Positions 51,380-60,869 of a DNA stretch of 64,000 nt are shown here, one piece after another. The position numbers and the translations under genes are program-made. The notes under the pieces were generated by a model. It had not been told where the DNA came from and made no database searches. It saw only the letters and a list, made by a program, of their open reading frames with translations. The stretch comes from Haemophilus parainfluenzae (lineage in GTDB: Bacteria; Pseudomonadota; Gammaproteobacteria; Enterobacterales; Pasteurellaceae). Numbering within the stretch: the first letter of the stretch is position 1; every line of letters begins with the position of its first letter. The DNA lies in assembly GCF_014931395.1 (NCBI RefSeq), contig NZ_CP063120.1, positions 62,001 to 126,000 on the forward strand, given 5' to 3'.

Positions 51380-52354
51380 ATGCCACAAATGACCTTAACG
51401 GCTGAAATTCAGCCCGAACAAATGGGACAGCGTTTAGACCAAACCCTCGCAGAGTTGTTCCCAGAATATTCCCGTTCGCGTTTAAAAACCTGGATTGAAG
51501 CAAAACAGGTAAAAATGAACGGTGAAATTGCCGATATTCCACGTGCAAAAGTTTATGGCGGAGAGCAAATTGAAATTTCGGTAGAAGTGGAAGATGAAAA
51601 CCGTTTTGAACCACAAAATATTCCGCTTAATATCGTTTATGAAGATGACGATATTATCGTGATTAATAAACCTAAAGATCTCGTGGTTCACCCCGGTGCG
51701 GGCAATCCAAATGGCACGGTACTTAACGCGCTACTCTATCACTATCCACCTATTGCCGAAGTACCGCGTGCAGGGATTGTGCATCGTTTAGATAAAGACA
51801 CAACGGGTCTCATGGTTGTTGCTAAAACAATTCCTGCACAAACCAAACTTGTGCGTGACTTACAAAAACGTAAAATCACTCGTGAATACGAAGCTATCGC
51901 CAGTGGCATTATGACCAAGGGTGGAACCGTAGATCAGCCAATGGCTCGTCACGCCACCAAACGTACATTGATGGCGGTTCACCCAATGGGTAAACCCGCT
52001 GTAACGCACTATCGCATTATGGAAAACTTCCGTAATTACACGCGTTTACGCTTACGTTTAGAAACAGGGCGTACTCACCAAATTCGTGTGCACATGGCGC
52101 ATATCGCACATCCATTATTAGGCGATCAAACTTATGGTGGTCGTCCTCGTCCACCTAAAAATGCAAGCGAAGCCTTCACTGAAGTACTACGCAATTTTAA
52201 ACGCCAAGCCTTACATGCGGTTATGTTGCGTTTAGCTCACCCGATTACGGGAGAAATGATGGAATGGTATGCGCCATTGCCGGATGACTTTGTCGAATTA
52301 CTTCATGCCTTAAAAGCGGATTACCTCGAACATAAAGACGAGTTGGATTATTAA
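51380..52354 (+). CDS. rluD: 23S rRNA pseudouridine synthase RluD
   Basis: RluD (324 residues) makes pseudouridines 1911, 1915 and 1917 of 23S rRNA; RlmH (5407) later methylates position 1915, so both enzymes act on the same nucleotide. N-terminal S4 RNA-binding domain (about 18-80), then the catalytic HRLDKDTTGLM with the active aspartate, and the LETGRTHQIRVHMAH block. pgeF starts just after its stop. Confidence 0.97.
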   Translation: MPQMTLTAEIQPEQMGQRLDQTLAELFPEYSRSRLKTWIEAKQVKMNGEIADIPRAKVYGGEQIEISVEVEDENRFEPQNIPLNIVYEDDDIIVINKPKDLVVHPGAGNPNGTVLNALLYHYPPIAEVPRAGIVHRLDKDTTGLMVVAKTIPAQTKLVRDLQKRKITREYEAIASGIMTKGGTVDQPMARHATKRTLMAVHPMGKPAVTHYRIMENFRNYTRLRLRLETGRTHQIRVHMAHIAHPLLGDQTYGGRPRPPKNASEAFTEVLRNFKRQALHAVMLRLAHPITGEMMEWYAPLPDDFVELLHALKADYLEHKDELDY

Positions 52355-52355
52355 G

Positions 52356-53093
52356 ATGAAAACCATTGTTCCAAACTGGAATGTTCCACCACATATCCAA
52401 GCGTTTACAACCACAAGAGAAGGTGGCGTGAGCCTGCTGCCTTTCAATAGTTTCAATTTAGGCGATCATGTCGAAGACGATAAAAGTGCGGTTAAAACTA
52501 ACCGCACTTTATTGGTCGAAAAATTTAATCTGCCGCACTTTCCATTGTTTTTAACTCAAACACACAGTATTCGTGTAATCACGGTGCCTTATGAGGGCAA
52601 TAATTTAGAGGCCGATGCGGTTTACACCAATCAACCTAACCAAGTATGTTTGGTGATGACCGCTGATTGCTTGCCAGTTTTATTCACCAATAAACAAGGC
52701 ACTGAAGTGGCTGCAGCACATGCGGGCTGGCGTGGACTCTGTGATGGTGTATTAGAAGAAACCGTGAAATGTTTCCAATCTGCCCCCGAAGAAATTATTG
52801 CGTGGTTTGGGCCTGCTATCGGCCCTAATGCATTCCAAGTTGGCAAAGAAGTGATTGCGCAATTTATGGCTTTTGACCCAATTGCAGAAACGGCTTTTCG
52901 ACCCGATCCGAATGAATCAGGAAAATATCTCGGCAATCTTTATCAAATCGCTACACAACGCCTCAATAAATTAGGGATTACCCAAATTTACGGCGGTGAA
53001 CATTGCACATTCACAGAAAAAGAGACCTTTTTTTCCTATCGTCGAGATGGCAAAACAGGCCGAATGGCGAGTCTGATTTGGATAAAAAAATAA
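52356..53093 (+). CDS. pgeF: Peptidoglycan editing factor PgeF (YfiH, laccase domain)
   Basis: PgeF (245 residues) removes wrongly built muropeptides carrying L-serine in place of L-alanine; older names call it polyphenol oxidase. The metal-site motifs are VMTADCLPVLF, AAHAGWRGLCDG and the C-terminal HCTFTEKETFFSYRRD. It starts one base after the rluD stop and ends before a convergent uptake-sequence hairpin. A second, perfect uptake-sequence hairpin lies inside its coding region at 52483-52510. Confidence 0.95.
   Translation: MKTIVPNWNVPPHIQAFTTTREGGVSLLPFNSFNLGDHVEDDKSAVKTNRTLLVEKFNLPHFPLFLTQTHSIRVITVPYEGNNLEADAVYTNQPNQVCLVMTADCLPVLFTNKQGTEVAAAHAGWRGLCDGVLEETVKCFQSAPEEIIAWFGPAIGPNAFQVGKEVIAQFMAFDPIAETAFRPDPNESGKYLGNLYQIATQRLNKLGITQIYGGEHCTFTEKETFFSYRRDGKTGRMASLIWIKK
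52483..52510. repeat. Perfect inverted uptake signals inside pgeF
   Basis: Twelve-base arms AAAGTGCGGTTA / TAACCGCACTTT with a 4-base loop, in the coding sequence (encoding KSAVKTNRTLL). It has the form of a terminator hairpin but interrupts nothing in frame. Confidence 0.8.
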
Positions 53094-53108
53094 ACTCATC
53101 AATACAAC

Positions 53109-53132
53109 AAACCGCACATTAAAGTGCGGTTT
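53109..53132. terminator. Convergent hairpin between pgeF and ruvX
   Basis: AAACCGCAC / GTGCGGTTT inverted uptake signals with a 6-base loop, followed by ATTTTT, shared by two converging transcripts. Confidence 0.7.
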
Positions 53133-53141
53133 ATTTTTGGC

Positions 53142-53561
53142 TTATTCTGAATAACTTTCGAACCAACTTTCTAAAATCAAGCAAGCAGAGATCCCATCGA
53201 CTTTGCTTTTATTGAGAGCGCGATAACCGCCACGCTGGAAAATTTCATCTCTAGCAGAAACCGTCGTTAAGCGCTCATCTTGCAATTCTACTTTGATACC
53301 GAAACGACCATTTAAGCGATTGGCAAATTTTTTCGCACGAAGTGTTAAATCTTGCTCGGTACCATCCATATTTAAAGGCAATCCCACCACAATAACATCA
53401 GGCTTCCAATCCTTTAAACATTTTTCAATGGCATCCCAGTTTGGAATCCCATCTTGCGCTTTAAATGCGGGCAAGGCTTGCGCTGTACCCGTGATACTTT
53501 GCCCGACCGCACAACCGATACTTTTTGTGCCAAAATCAAACGCGATTGCCGTGATGCCCAT
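53142..53561 (-). CDS. ruvX: Holliday junction resolvase-like nuclease YqgF/RuvX
   Basis: A 139-residue RNase H-fold protein. [13 protein letters not shown] at the N-terminus carries the first acidic residue; [13 protein letters not shown] and LQDERLTT are the other family motifs. Proposed roles are pre-16S rRNA processing and junction resolution. The start overlaps the algH stop by one base, so rsmE-algH-ruvX form one coupled operon. Confidence 0.95.
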   Translation of the reverse strand: MGITAIAFDFGTKSIGCAVGQSITGTAQALPAFKAQDGIPNWDAIEKCLKDWKPDVIVVGLPLNMDGTEQDLTLRAKKFANRLNGRFGIKVELQDERLTTVSARDEIFQRGGYRALNKSKVDGISACLILESWFESYSE

Positions 53562-54121
53562 TAACTATGCCCTACTTGTGAAAAGACAAAATTATGAGGA
53601 TGAATCCCTAATAATTGATTCGCTGCGGGATAACGATCTTCATAAATCGTTTCAAACAAAATGGTGTCTGAAGCCGGTGCCACTAACCACGCATTATCCG
53701 CAATCTCTTGTTCTAACTGTCCAGCTGTCCAACTGGCACAACCGAGTGCAACCAGATATTTCTCAGGCGCATCCGCTGAACCAAAGGTTTCCACAATATC
53801 TGCTGACGTGGTGAGATACATGTCATCAGTAATTTTATAACTATGCTCAAATTCTTTCGCTGTTTTCTTATGCAGAATAAAACCACGCTCAGAATGTACA
53901 GGGCCACCCGCAAGTACAAGTTCATTGCTAAAAGTGCGGTCATTTTTCATCATAAAATTCATTTTTGAATATAGCTCTGCAATGCTTAAATCGGTGGGTT
54001 GATTAATCACTAAGCCCATCGAACCTTGCTCATTATGCTCGCACATATACACCACGGTATTTTGGAAATAATCCTCCAACTGTGGCATCGCAATTAAAAA
54101 TTGCCCTTGTAAATCCATCAT
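53561..54121 (-). CDS. YqgE/AlgH family protein
   Basis: A 186-residue UPF0301 protein. The start [15 protein letters not shown] and the stretch [19 protein letters not shown] are the family signature. The molecular role is unknown; in Pseudomonas it was named for effects on alginate. The ATG (54121) overlaps the rsmE stop as TAATG; a second ATG immediately follows. It is universally linked to ruvX. Confidence 0.93.
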   Translation of the reverse strand: MMDLQGQFLIAMPQLEDYFQNTVVYMCEHNEQGSMGLVINQPTDLSIAELYSKMNFMMKNDRTFSNELVLAGGPVHSERGFILHKKTAKEFEHSYKITDDMYLTTSADIVETFGSADAPEKYLVALGCASWTAGQLEQEIADNAWLVAPASDTILFETIYEDRYPAANQLLGIHPHNFVFSQVGHS

Positions 54122-54855
54122 TATCCCAAATCTCCAAAACAAATTTGTAACGCACTAATGGCTGCTAAAGAAGCCGTTTCTGTGCGTAGCACACGCTTTC
54201 CTAATAAAATTTCAGTAAATCCTTGTTGTTCAGTTTGTGCGATTTCTTGAGGTGATAAACCACCTTCAGAACCAATAAGTAAACGAACCCCTTCTTTTGG
54301 AATTGAAGGTAAGGTTTTAATTGAATATTGGGCTCTTGGATGTAAATTCAATTTCAGTGCACCATCATTTTCAGCACACCAATCTTGTAATTTCATTAAC
54401 GGACGAATTTCTGGTACAACATTACGTCCACATTGTTCACAAGCGGCAATAGCAATTTTTTGCCATTGTTGAATTTTCTTATCCATGCGTTCGCCGTCTA
54501 GCTTCACTCCACATCGTTCTGACCATAATGGTGTAATCACATTCACACCCAACTCTACGGATTTCTGAATGGTGAATTCCATTCGATCACCACGTGAAAT
54601 CACCTGTCCTAAGTGAATCGATAAATTTGACTCTTTATCACTCCATTCACACCCCAAAATCTCCACTTTAACGGCTTTTTTACTCGCTTCAATAATTTTG
54701 GATGGATAAATATGATTACTTCCATCAAATAATTCGATTTGTTCGCCTTCTGTCATCCGCAGTACACGTCCTACGTGATTAGCCGCATCCTCTGAAAGTT
54801 GACAAGTGGATTGATTTTTAAGGGATTCTGGATGATAAATTCTTGGAATACGCAT
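54121..54855 (-). CDS. rsmE: 16S rRNA (uracil1498-N3)-methyltransferase
   Basis: RsmE (244 residues) is a SPOUT methyltransferase acting on U1498 at the ribosomal decoding centre. N-terminal PUA-like part starting [10 protein letters not shown], then the C-terminal knot with [14 protein letters not shown] and [13 protein letters not shown] chose ATG 54855; an upstream in-frame start runs through the fadR terminator. It is translationally coupled to algH and ruvX. Confidence 0.96.
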   Translation of the reverse strand: MRIPRIYHPESLKNQSTCQLSEDAANHVGRVLRMTEGEQIELFDGSNHIYPSKIIEASKKAVKVEILGCEWSDKESNLSIHLGQVISRGDRMEFTIQKSVELGVNVITPLWSERCGVKLDGERMDKKIQQWQKIAIAACEQCGRNVVPEIRPLMKLQDWCAENDGALKLNLHPRAQYSIKTLPSIPKEGVRLLIGSEGGLSPQEIAQTEQQGFTEILLGKRVLRTETASLAAISALQICFGDLG

Positions 54856-54879
54856 AACATTGAGTCTTTGATATAAGGA

Positions 54880-54909
54880 AAAAGTGCGGTCATTTTCAAC
54901 CGCACTTTT
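54880..54909 (-). terminator. Uptake-sequence hairpin between fadR and rsmE
   Basis: AAAAGTGCGGT / ACCGCACTTTT arms with an 8-base loop, five bases past the fadR stop. Confidence 0.65.
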
Positions 54910-54913
54910 CATA

Positions 54914-55642
54914 TTATTCTGTTTCTAAATCTTTTGGCAAACTTTCTAAAATGGTTCGCCAGTAAGCGGAAGTCACTTGCTTATGTTTGCGAATACAACC
55001 TACCACTAAATCGGATTGGCCACTTTCACAAATATCGCGCAATTCAACATAGAAATCATGCGTGACTTGGCGATGTTTTTCTTCGCTGAAAAACAATAAA
55101 CCAATTTTATGATAAACCCCGCGTAAACTATTAAAAATCAAACGATAGAAAGGTTTATTCGCCATGACTGTAAATTGGCGGAATAATGCATAATCAAATT
55201 CCATATAACTTTCAGCGGTGTTTTCTAATGAATCCAACCCTTTAAACAAAGCAACTGAAGCTTTAGGTGAATTTTTGACAGCTTCATAAATATAAGATTC
55301 AGACATACGACTACGCAACGAAAGCATATTTTCAATGATTAATGGCGCACTCTGACGATCTAAGGTAATTAAGGTTTCAATAATGCTTGGGCCGGCTGTA
55401 TCCCAAATATCATTGACTTTTGTCGGCTTGCCGTGTTGAATGGTAAGCCATCCATCTCGTGCTAAACGCTGTAATACTTCACGTAATGTGGTGCGTGTCA
55501 CACCGATTTTATCGGCTAAATCACGTTCAGAAGGAAGATTGGTACCCGCGGGAAATACATCATCCCAAATGCTTCTAACAATATATTCTTCGGCAAGTGC
55601 GGCTGGGCTTTGTGCCCGTAAAAGGGTATTATCTGTTTGCAT
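54914..55642 (-). CDS. fadR: Fatty acid metabolism regulator FadR
   Basis: A GntR-family regulator (242 residues) that represses fatty acid breakdown, activates fab genes and leaves DNA when acyl-CoA binds. The N-terminal winged helix holds [28 protein letters not shown] in consecutive segments, with [19 protein letters not shown] as recognition helix and wing. The C-terminal all-helical FadR-type acyl-CoA domain follows. Divergent from nhaB, as in E. coli; a half-operator lies between them. Confidence 0.95.
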   Translation of the reverse strand: MQTDNTLLRAQSPAALAEEYIVRSIWDDVFPAGTNLPSERDLADKIGVTRTTLREVLQRLARDGWLTIQHGKPTKVNDIWDTAGPSIIETLITLDRQSAPLIIENMLSLRSRMSESYIYEAVKNSPKASVALFKGLDSLENTAESYMEFDYALFRQFTVMANKPFYRLIFNSLRGVYHKIGLLFFSEEKHRQVTHDFYVELRDICESGQSDLVVGCIRKHKQVTSAYWRTILESLPKDLETE

Positions 55643-55707
55643 AAATATAAAATAAATATAAAAAAGCTTAAAAAGATCAAAAAATGTGATTTATTCAATA
55701 AATCTTT

Positions 55708-55724
55708 AACTGGTCTATTATCCT
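55708..55724. promoter_or_regulatory. Possible FadR half-operator in the fadR-nhaB spacer
   Basis: AACTGGTC matches one full half of the FadR palindrome (AACTGGTCNGACCAGTT), but the other half does not match. It lies between the divergent starts, where autoregulation would be expected. Weak evidence. Confidence 0.3.
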
Positions 55725-55775
55725 TTAAAGCTGTATATATTACAATGTTAAGACTATAAAAAAACGGAGTTCGAT

Positions 55776-57314
55776 ATGACTTACACACAAGCATTTATGA
55801 AAAACTTTCTGGGCGCAAGTCCAGATTGGTATAAATTAACCATTATTGCCTTCCTGGTAATTAACCCGATTTTATTCTTTTTTGTTAGTCCATTTCTTGC
55901 TGGTTGGCTACTCGTTGCCGAGTTTATTTTCACGCTAGCCATGGCATTAAAATGCTACCCACTTCAACCGGGTGGTTTATTAGCATTTGAAGCCATTGCC
56001 ATTGGTATGACGAATGCTGAACACGTTAAAGCGGAGATCGTGGCAAACTTTGAAGTCGTTTTACTTTTAATCTTCATGGTGGCCGGTATTTATTTTATGA
56101 AGCAACTTTTGCTTTATGTTTTCACCAAATTATTAGTGCGTATTCGTTCTAAAATCGTTCTCTCTTTAGCATTCTGTTTTAGTGCTGCATTTCTTTCAGC
56201 TTTCTTAGATGCACTAACTGTTGTGGCGGTCATCATCAGTGTTGCCATGGGTTTCTATGGGGTTTATCACAAAGTGGCATCAGGGAAAAATCTACAGGAT
56301 GCAGTTGATATTGCCGATGATAACAAAATTAAAAATCACGAAACTCTCGAAAAATTCCGCTCTTTCTTACGTAGCTTAATGATGCATGCTGGTGTCGGTA
56401 CTGCACTCGGTGGTGTAATGACCATGGTGGGTGAACCACAAAACTTAATCATTGCAGAACAAGCCAAATGGAATTTCATTGAATTTTTCTTCCGTATGGC
56501 TCCTGTGACAGTCCCTGTATTTATCTGCGGATTACTCACTTGTATTTTAGTCGAAAAATTTAAATTATTCGGTTATGGTGAAAAACTACCGGAAGAAGTA
56601 TGGCAAGTCTTAGCGGATTTAGATCGTGAAAACGCACAAAAAATGTCTAAACAAGATAAGATTCGTCTTTCTGTCCAAGCGGTTATCGCGGTTTGGTTGA
56701 TCTTAGGTTTAGCCTTCCATTTAGCGGCTGTAGGCATGATTGGTTTAAGTGTGATTATCCTTGCAACAACCTTTACTGGTGTAACTGATGAACACGCTAT
56801 TGGTAAAGCATTCCAAGAAAGTTTACCTTTCACTGCATTATTAGTCGTATTTTTCTCTGTCGTTGCGGTGATTATCGATCAAAAACTTTTTGCGCCAATT
56901 ATTCACTTTGTATTAAGTTCTGAAGAGAAAACACAGTTAGCATTATTCTACGGTTTCAATGGTTTACTTTCTGCGATTTCTGATAACGTATTCGTAGCAA
57001 CAGTTTATATCAATGAAGCGAAACATGCCCTTGCGACAGGCGCAATTACACCGCACCAATTTGAATTACTTGCGGTAGCAATCAATACAGGTACAAACTT
57101 ACCTTCTGTCGCTACACCAAACGGTCAAGCCGCGTTCTTGTTCTTATTAACATCATCGCTTGCACCGTTAATTAAACTTTCTTATGGTAGAATGGTCTAC
57201 ATGGCATTGCCTTACACTATCGTATTAACGCTAGTTGGTTTCCTTGCAATCGAATTTATCCTACCAGGAATGACGATTTGGCTTGCAAACCTTGGCTTAA
57301 TTCTTCCAATTTAA
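55776..57314 (+). CDS. nhaB: Sodium/proton antiporter NhaB
   Basis: NhaB (512 residues, about 12 membrane segments) exports Na+ in exchange for protons. The ArsB/NhaD-type fold carries the family stretches [28 protein letters not shown] and [15 protein letters not shown], then [24 protein letters not shown]. dsbB starts 19 bases after its stop, the same neighbour as in E. coli. Confidence 0.96.
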   Translation: MTYTQAFMKNFLGASPDWYKLTIIAFLVINPILFFFVSPFLAGWLLVAEFIFTLAMALKCYPLQPGGLLAFEAIAIGMTNAEHVKAEIVANFEVVLLLIFMVAGIYFMKQLLLYVFTKLLVRIRSKIVLSLAFCFSAAFLSAFLDALTVVAVIISVAMGFYGVYHKVASGKNLQDAVDIADDNKIKNHETLEKFRSFLRSLMMHAGVGTALGGVMTMVGEPQNLIIAEQAKWNFIEFFFRMAPVTVPVFICGLLTCILVEKFKLFGYGEKLPEEVWQVLADLDRENAQKMSKQDKIRLSVQAVIAVWLILGLAFHLAAVGMIGLSVIILATTFTGVTDEHAIGKAFQESLPFTALLVVFFSVVAVIIDQKLFAPIIHFVLSSEEKTQLALFYGFNGLLSAISDNVFVATVYINEAKHALATGAITPHQFELLAVAINTGTNLPSVATPNGQAAFLFLLTSSLAPLIKLSYGRMVYMALPYTIVLTLVGFLAIEFILPGMTIWLANLGLILPI

Positions 57315-57333
57315 TGAAGCATAAGGAGAAAGA

Positions 57334-57867
57334 ATGCTCGACTTTTTTAAGCAATTATCCCTTAAACGTTCAGCGTGGATCTTTTTGGCATTTTCCGCAT
57401 TTGCCCTAGAATCCACCGCACTTTACTTTCAATACGGAATGGGTTTACAACCTTGCGTACTTTGTGTTTACGAACGTTTAGCTATGGTAGGGTTATTTAT
57501 TGCTGGTTTTATCGGCGCCTTAGCCCCTAGTTCGCTTATTGTCCGCATTCTTGCTCTTATTGTGGGTTTATTTAGTGCAATCAAAGGATTAATGATTTCC
57601 ATTCGTCACCTTGATTTACAAATGAACCCTGCGCCATGGAAACAATGTGAATTTATACCAAACTTTCCAGAAACGTTACCATTCCATAAATGGCTACCTG
57701 CGGTCTTCAATCCAACAGGCAGCTGTAACGAAAGCCAATGGTCACTTTTCGGCATCACGATGGTGCAATGGTTGGTATTTATTTTCGCTGTCTATGTCAT
57801 TGTGTTGGGATTAATTACACTTTCACAAGTGAAGAAAAGTCGAAATCGACGTCTTATTTTTAAATAG
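57334..57867 (+). CDS. dsbB: Disulfide bond formation protein DsbB
   Basis: DsbB (177 residues, four membrane segments) reoxidises periplasmic DsbA and passes electrons to quinone. The first cysteine pair is Cys41/Cys44 (QPCVLCVYER); the second pair is in the next loop (KQCEF and TGSCNES). RBS AAGGAGAAAG. In one unit with nhaB, ending in a hairpin. Confidence 0.97.
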   Translation: MLDFFKQLSLKRSAWIFLAFSAFALESTALYFQYGMGLQPCVLCVYERLAMVGLFIAGFIGALAPSSLIVRILALIVGLFSAIKGLMISIRHLDLQMNPAPWKQCEFIPNFPETLPFHKWLPAVFNPTGSCNESQWSLFGITMVQWLVFIFAVYVIVLGLITLSQVKKSRNRRLIFK

Positions 57868-57881
57868 TCTAATCACATACT

Positions 57882-57914
57882 AAAAAGCCTAGAGATATTT
57901 CTCTAGGCTTTTTT
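57882..57914. terminator. Hairpin terminator after dsbB
   Basis: AAAAAGCCTAGAGA / TCTCTAGGCTTTTT perfect stem, 4-base loop, T run on the plus strand and A run turned T run on the minus strand; shared with the converging DUF1294 gene. Confidence 0.85.
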
Positions 57915-57942
57915 CTTACTGAAAGTCATTCTGTACTCAACA

Positions 57943-58218
57943 TTATTCAAGAAAGAAATACCAATAAGGCATTAAGATCAACCAAATAAAGGCACTGAGA
58001 ATAACAACAAATTTAAAACTGAAGTGTTTGGTTTTATGACGAAAGCGTTTCATCCCGCAATAAACACCAATAAATCCACCAAGAAGACTTAATAGAAAGA
58101 AAGTATTTTCAGAAATTCGCCAGCCGTGACGAACCGCGCGGACTTTGTCTTTCCACATTAAAAAATAAGCGGCGATATTTACCGCCGCTAACATCACCAA
58201 TAAAAGCTGAATCAGCAT
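57943..58218 (-). CDS. DUF1294 family small membrane protein
   Basis: A 91-residue protein with membrane segments at about 3-20, 43-60 and 70-90. The stretch KDKVRAVRHGWRISENTFFLLSLLGG followed by CGMKRFRHKTKH is split here by name only; it is the DUF1294 signature of two arginine-rich loops. Function unknown; related domains occur fused to cold-shock domains elsewhere. Single gene converging on dsbB. Confidence 0.8.
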   Translation of the reverse strand: MLIQLLLVMLAAVNIAAYFLMWKDKVRAVRHGWRISENTFFLLSLLGGFIGVYCGMKRFRHKTKHFSFKFVVILSAFIWLILMPYWYFFLE

Positions 58219-58321
58219 TATGCGTAAACAAGAAGATCAAAAATAATAGTTCATTTTAACATATTGATCTGGTATTACGCCTCTCCTTTTGCATGAACAA
58301 ACATCAAGTAAGGTGTTATTT

Positions 58322-60028
58322 TTATAGCATCTCACAGGCTTTTTCATATCCAGCTTCACAGGATTTTTTAAACCATTGAGCGGCAAGCTTGCTATTGCGT
58401 TTTGTGCCAAAGCCATTGTCATACATCGCACCTAAATTATACATTCCCTCAGGACTGCCGTTTTCAGCAGCAAGTTGGAAATACAAAAAAGCTTTGGCAT
58501 CATCTTTTGGTGTGCCGAACCCATTAAAGTGAAGAATGCCTAACTCATTTTGCGCTTCACCGTTCCAACTTCCGCCTGCTAATTCATAACATTCCCGCGC
58601 AGCTTGGTAATCTTTAATGGTATCACTATAAGTATAAAGAAATCCAAGTTGGTAATAAGCTTCTTTAATGTCTTTTTTCGCAGCCTTTTTATACCATTTG
58701 ATCGCTTCTAATTCATCTTTTCTGACTAAATCACCTGAACTATATTCAAATCCTAAATTATAGTAAGCCAGCCCATAACCTTGTTCTGCACTACGATGTA
58801 GCCATTTCATCGCCTCTTCGCTATTTTGTTCAACTCCTTCGCCTTTTGCATAGCGATTGTACAGACTATTTTGTGCATCAGCATCACCTTGTTCGGCGGC
58901 AGCTTTATACCATTTAAAGGCTTCTTCATAATTCTGTTCAATTTCATCACCTCGAACGTAAGCCATCGCTAAATCCTTTTGTGCCTCAAGATTGCCTTCT
59001 TTAGCTAGTTCAAGTAATGCACCAAAATCATCACGCACAGCAAGACGACTTTGCAGCTGTTGCACTGAGCGTTCGACATTCTCTCCTGATTCTTTTGCAA
59101 GTAGATAAAATTCTTTAGCCTTTTCTAAATTTTGTGACACATTACCTAGCCCATCCTGGTAAATCTCAGCCAATTCCCTAGCCGCATCCCTCATTTGGTA
59201 TTCTGCTGCTAGCTCTAGCCATTTCAAGGCTTTCTGGCTATCTTGTTGAACACCCTCACCTCTTTTATAAGCATTACCAACATAGTAATAGGCATCAATT
59301 AAGCCATTTTCAGCGGCTTTTAAATACCATTTAAAGGCTTGTTTTTTATCCCCTCTGAAATCGTGTAAATTTGCTAAGCCATACATCGCATTAGGAAGCC
59401 CCATTTCAGCAGCTTTGGTTAGGTATTTTTGTGCTTCAGCATAATTAGTTGGAATATCCTCATGAGCGTTGTAGAGTGTCCCAAGGTTGTTATAAAGCGT
59501 CATTAAATTTTCATTGGTTAAATCTTGTTTATTTTTCTCAGCAAGCAAGTAATATTCCAATGCTTTAGGATAATTAATTGGAACTCCATATCCTATAACG
59601 CCATCATATACCTGCGCTAAGAGATATAAAACAAACCCATCATCGTCATATTTCTCTAGCATTTGCATGCCTTTAAATGTGTCTTGCCCCACACCAATGC
59701 CTAAAAGATAGAATCGTCCCAAATTGATTGTCGCTCGTTTATCGCCTTGACGAATGCCTTGCTCAAACCATTCTACTGATTTTTCGGGCTCACCCATATC
59801 ATCATAAAGCGCACCAATATTATTTGCCGCTAATGGATAACCCAATGCATTCGCGCGGTGATATAACGTCATCGCTTTGTCATAATCAGCTTCTACCACC
59901 TCTCCAATATGATAAAAACGGCCTAACTGATACATTGCCTCAGCATCCCCTTGCTCTATACGTTGCTGTAAAGTTTTAAGGCTGTTTTTATCCTTTTTTC
60001 TAAATAAATTAAATAATGTTTTAAGCAT
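58322..60028 (-). CDS. Large Sel1-repeat protein
   Basis: A 568-residue protein built almost wholly of Sel1-like (TPR-related) repeats, about a dozen or more units of roughly 36 residues, with repeated patterns such as AMYQLGRFYHIGEVVEADYDK-type units and YNLGAMYDNGFGTKRN. Such solenoids bind other proteins and often tune signalling or host interaction. I chose ATG 60028 with AAGGAAGT upstream; upstream in-frame codons include an uptake signal and no repeat. No signal peptide, but a basic start (LFNLFRKKDKN). Partner unknown. Confidence 0.85.
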   Translation of the reverse strand: MLKTLFNLFRKKDKNSLKTLQQRIEQGDAEAMYQLGRFYHIGEVVEADYDKAMTLYHRANALGYPLAANNIGALYDDMGEPEKSVEWFEQGIRQGDKRATINLGRFYLLGIGVGQDTFKGMQMLEKYDDDGFVLYLLAQVYDGVIGYGVPINYPKALEYYLLAEKNKQDLTNENLMTLYNNLGTLYNAHEDIPTNYAEAQKYLTKAAEMGLPNAMYGLANLHDFRGDKKQAFKWYLKAAENGLIDAYYYVGNAYKRGEGVQQDSQKALKWLELAAEYQMRDAARELAEIYQDGLGNVSQNLEKAKEFYLLAKESGENVERSVQQLQSRLAVRDDFGALLELAKEGNLEAQKDLAMAYVRGDEIEQNYEEAFKWYKAAAEQGDADAQNSLYNRYAKGEGVEQNSEEAMKWLHRSAEQGYGLAYYNLGFEYSSGDLVRKDELEAIKWYKKAAKKDIKEAYYQLGFLYTYSDTIKDYQAARECYELAGGSWNGEAQNELGILHFNGFGTPKDDAKAFLYFQLAAENGSPEGMYNLGAMYDNGFGTKRNSKLAAQWFKKSCEAGYEKACEML

Positions 60029-60189
60029 GAACTTCCTTTGGAGAGATAAATGTATTTCAGTTGAGTACAAAAGTGCGGTCAGATTTTTAACCAAATTGGA
60101 TAATAATCCTGCACCGTTGAAACCACTATCGTGGCAATTTGAGTAGGTATAATAGAGACTGGTTTTATCCAGTCTCTTTAGTATATTGA

Positions 60190-60666
60190 TTAACGGAAAA
60201 CTTTGCTTATATAAGCTTTCTCCATTTTTTGAGGATTAACTTTGACGACAATTCCTTCTTTTTCACTATTTAAATTGAAAAGAAAAACATCCTCACCACA
60301 AACTTCTACAAATAATGGATAGATCGATTTAGCTTTGAAGATTTTCTTACCTTCTTCTACAAGTGCTGTAAATTTTTCAGATTCTTCAGATGTGGTGACA
60401 ACATCCTCTAAAGACTGATGGATTTTTTCGCCAAGCTCACCATTTACTTCAGTATGATAAACTGACTTACCACATTTTTTCTTATTTTCCTCTTGAGGTG
60501 TAATACTTAAATTAGCAGTTTTAGGAAAATGTTTTGCAGCTACACTTTGACTGTCAAATTTCCATTCGCCTTCATATTTTGTTAGATCAATTTCCGTATC
60601 AGCAAAGGCTGAAAAAGAAGCGATTGCAAAAGTTGCAGCAAGAAGCGTTTTAGTTAAAGTTTTCAT
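60190..60666 (-). CDS. Small secreted protein of unknown function
   Basis: A 158-residue protein with a clear signal peptide (cut near SAFA-DTEI) and a mature part beginning DLTKYEGEWKFDSQ. It has two cysteines (KKCGKS and VEVCGED) that could form a disulfide via DsbB/DsbA. I do not recognise the family. Start ATG 60666 after AAAGGAATAG; a GTG one codon upstream is possible. It stands alone downstream of glyA. Confidence 0.65.
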   Translation of the reverse strand: MKTLTKTLLAATFAIASFSAFADTEIDLTKYEGEWKFDSQSVAAKHFPKTANLSITPQEENKKKCGKSVYHTEVNGELGEKIHQSLEDVVTTSEESEKFTALVEEGKKIFKAKSIYPLFVEVCGEDVFLFNLNSEKEGIVVKVNPQKMEKAYISKVFR

Positions 60667-60816
60667 CACTATTCCTTTAATACTTGAATATATTTACCAT
60701 TCAGCCGAATAATATAGTATTTTATTCAACTATTCAATCAGTCAGAAAAATAGCACTATAACATCAACTAATTAGCTCTTACCTTTCCCTATAAATCATA
60801 AAAAAATTAAAATAAA

Positions 60817-60848
60817 AAACGGCAACATCCTTTACTGATGTTACCGTT
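60817..60848 (-). terminator. Hairpin terminator after glyA
   Basis: On the minus strand AACGGTAACATC / GATGTTGCCGTT with one G-T pair, followed by TTTTTTATTTT. Confidence 0.8.
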
Positions 60849-60869
60849 TCTTTTAACAATGATTAAAAA

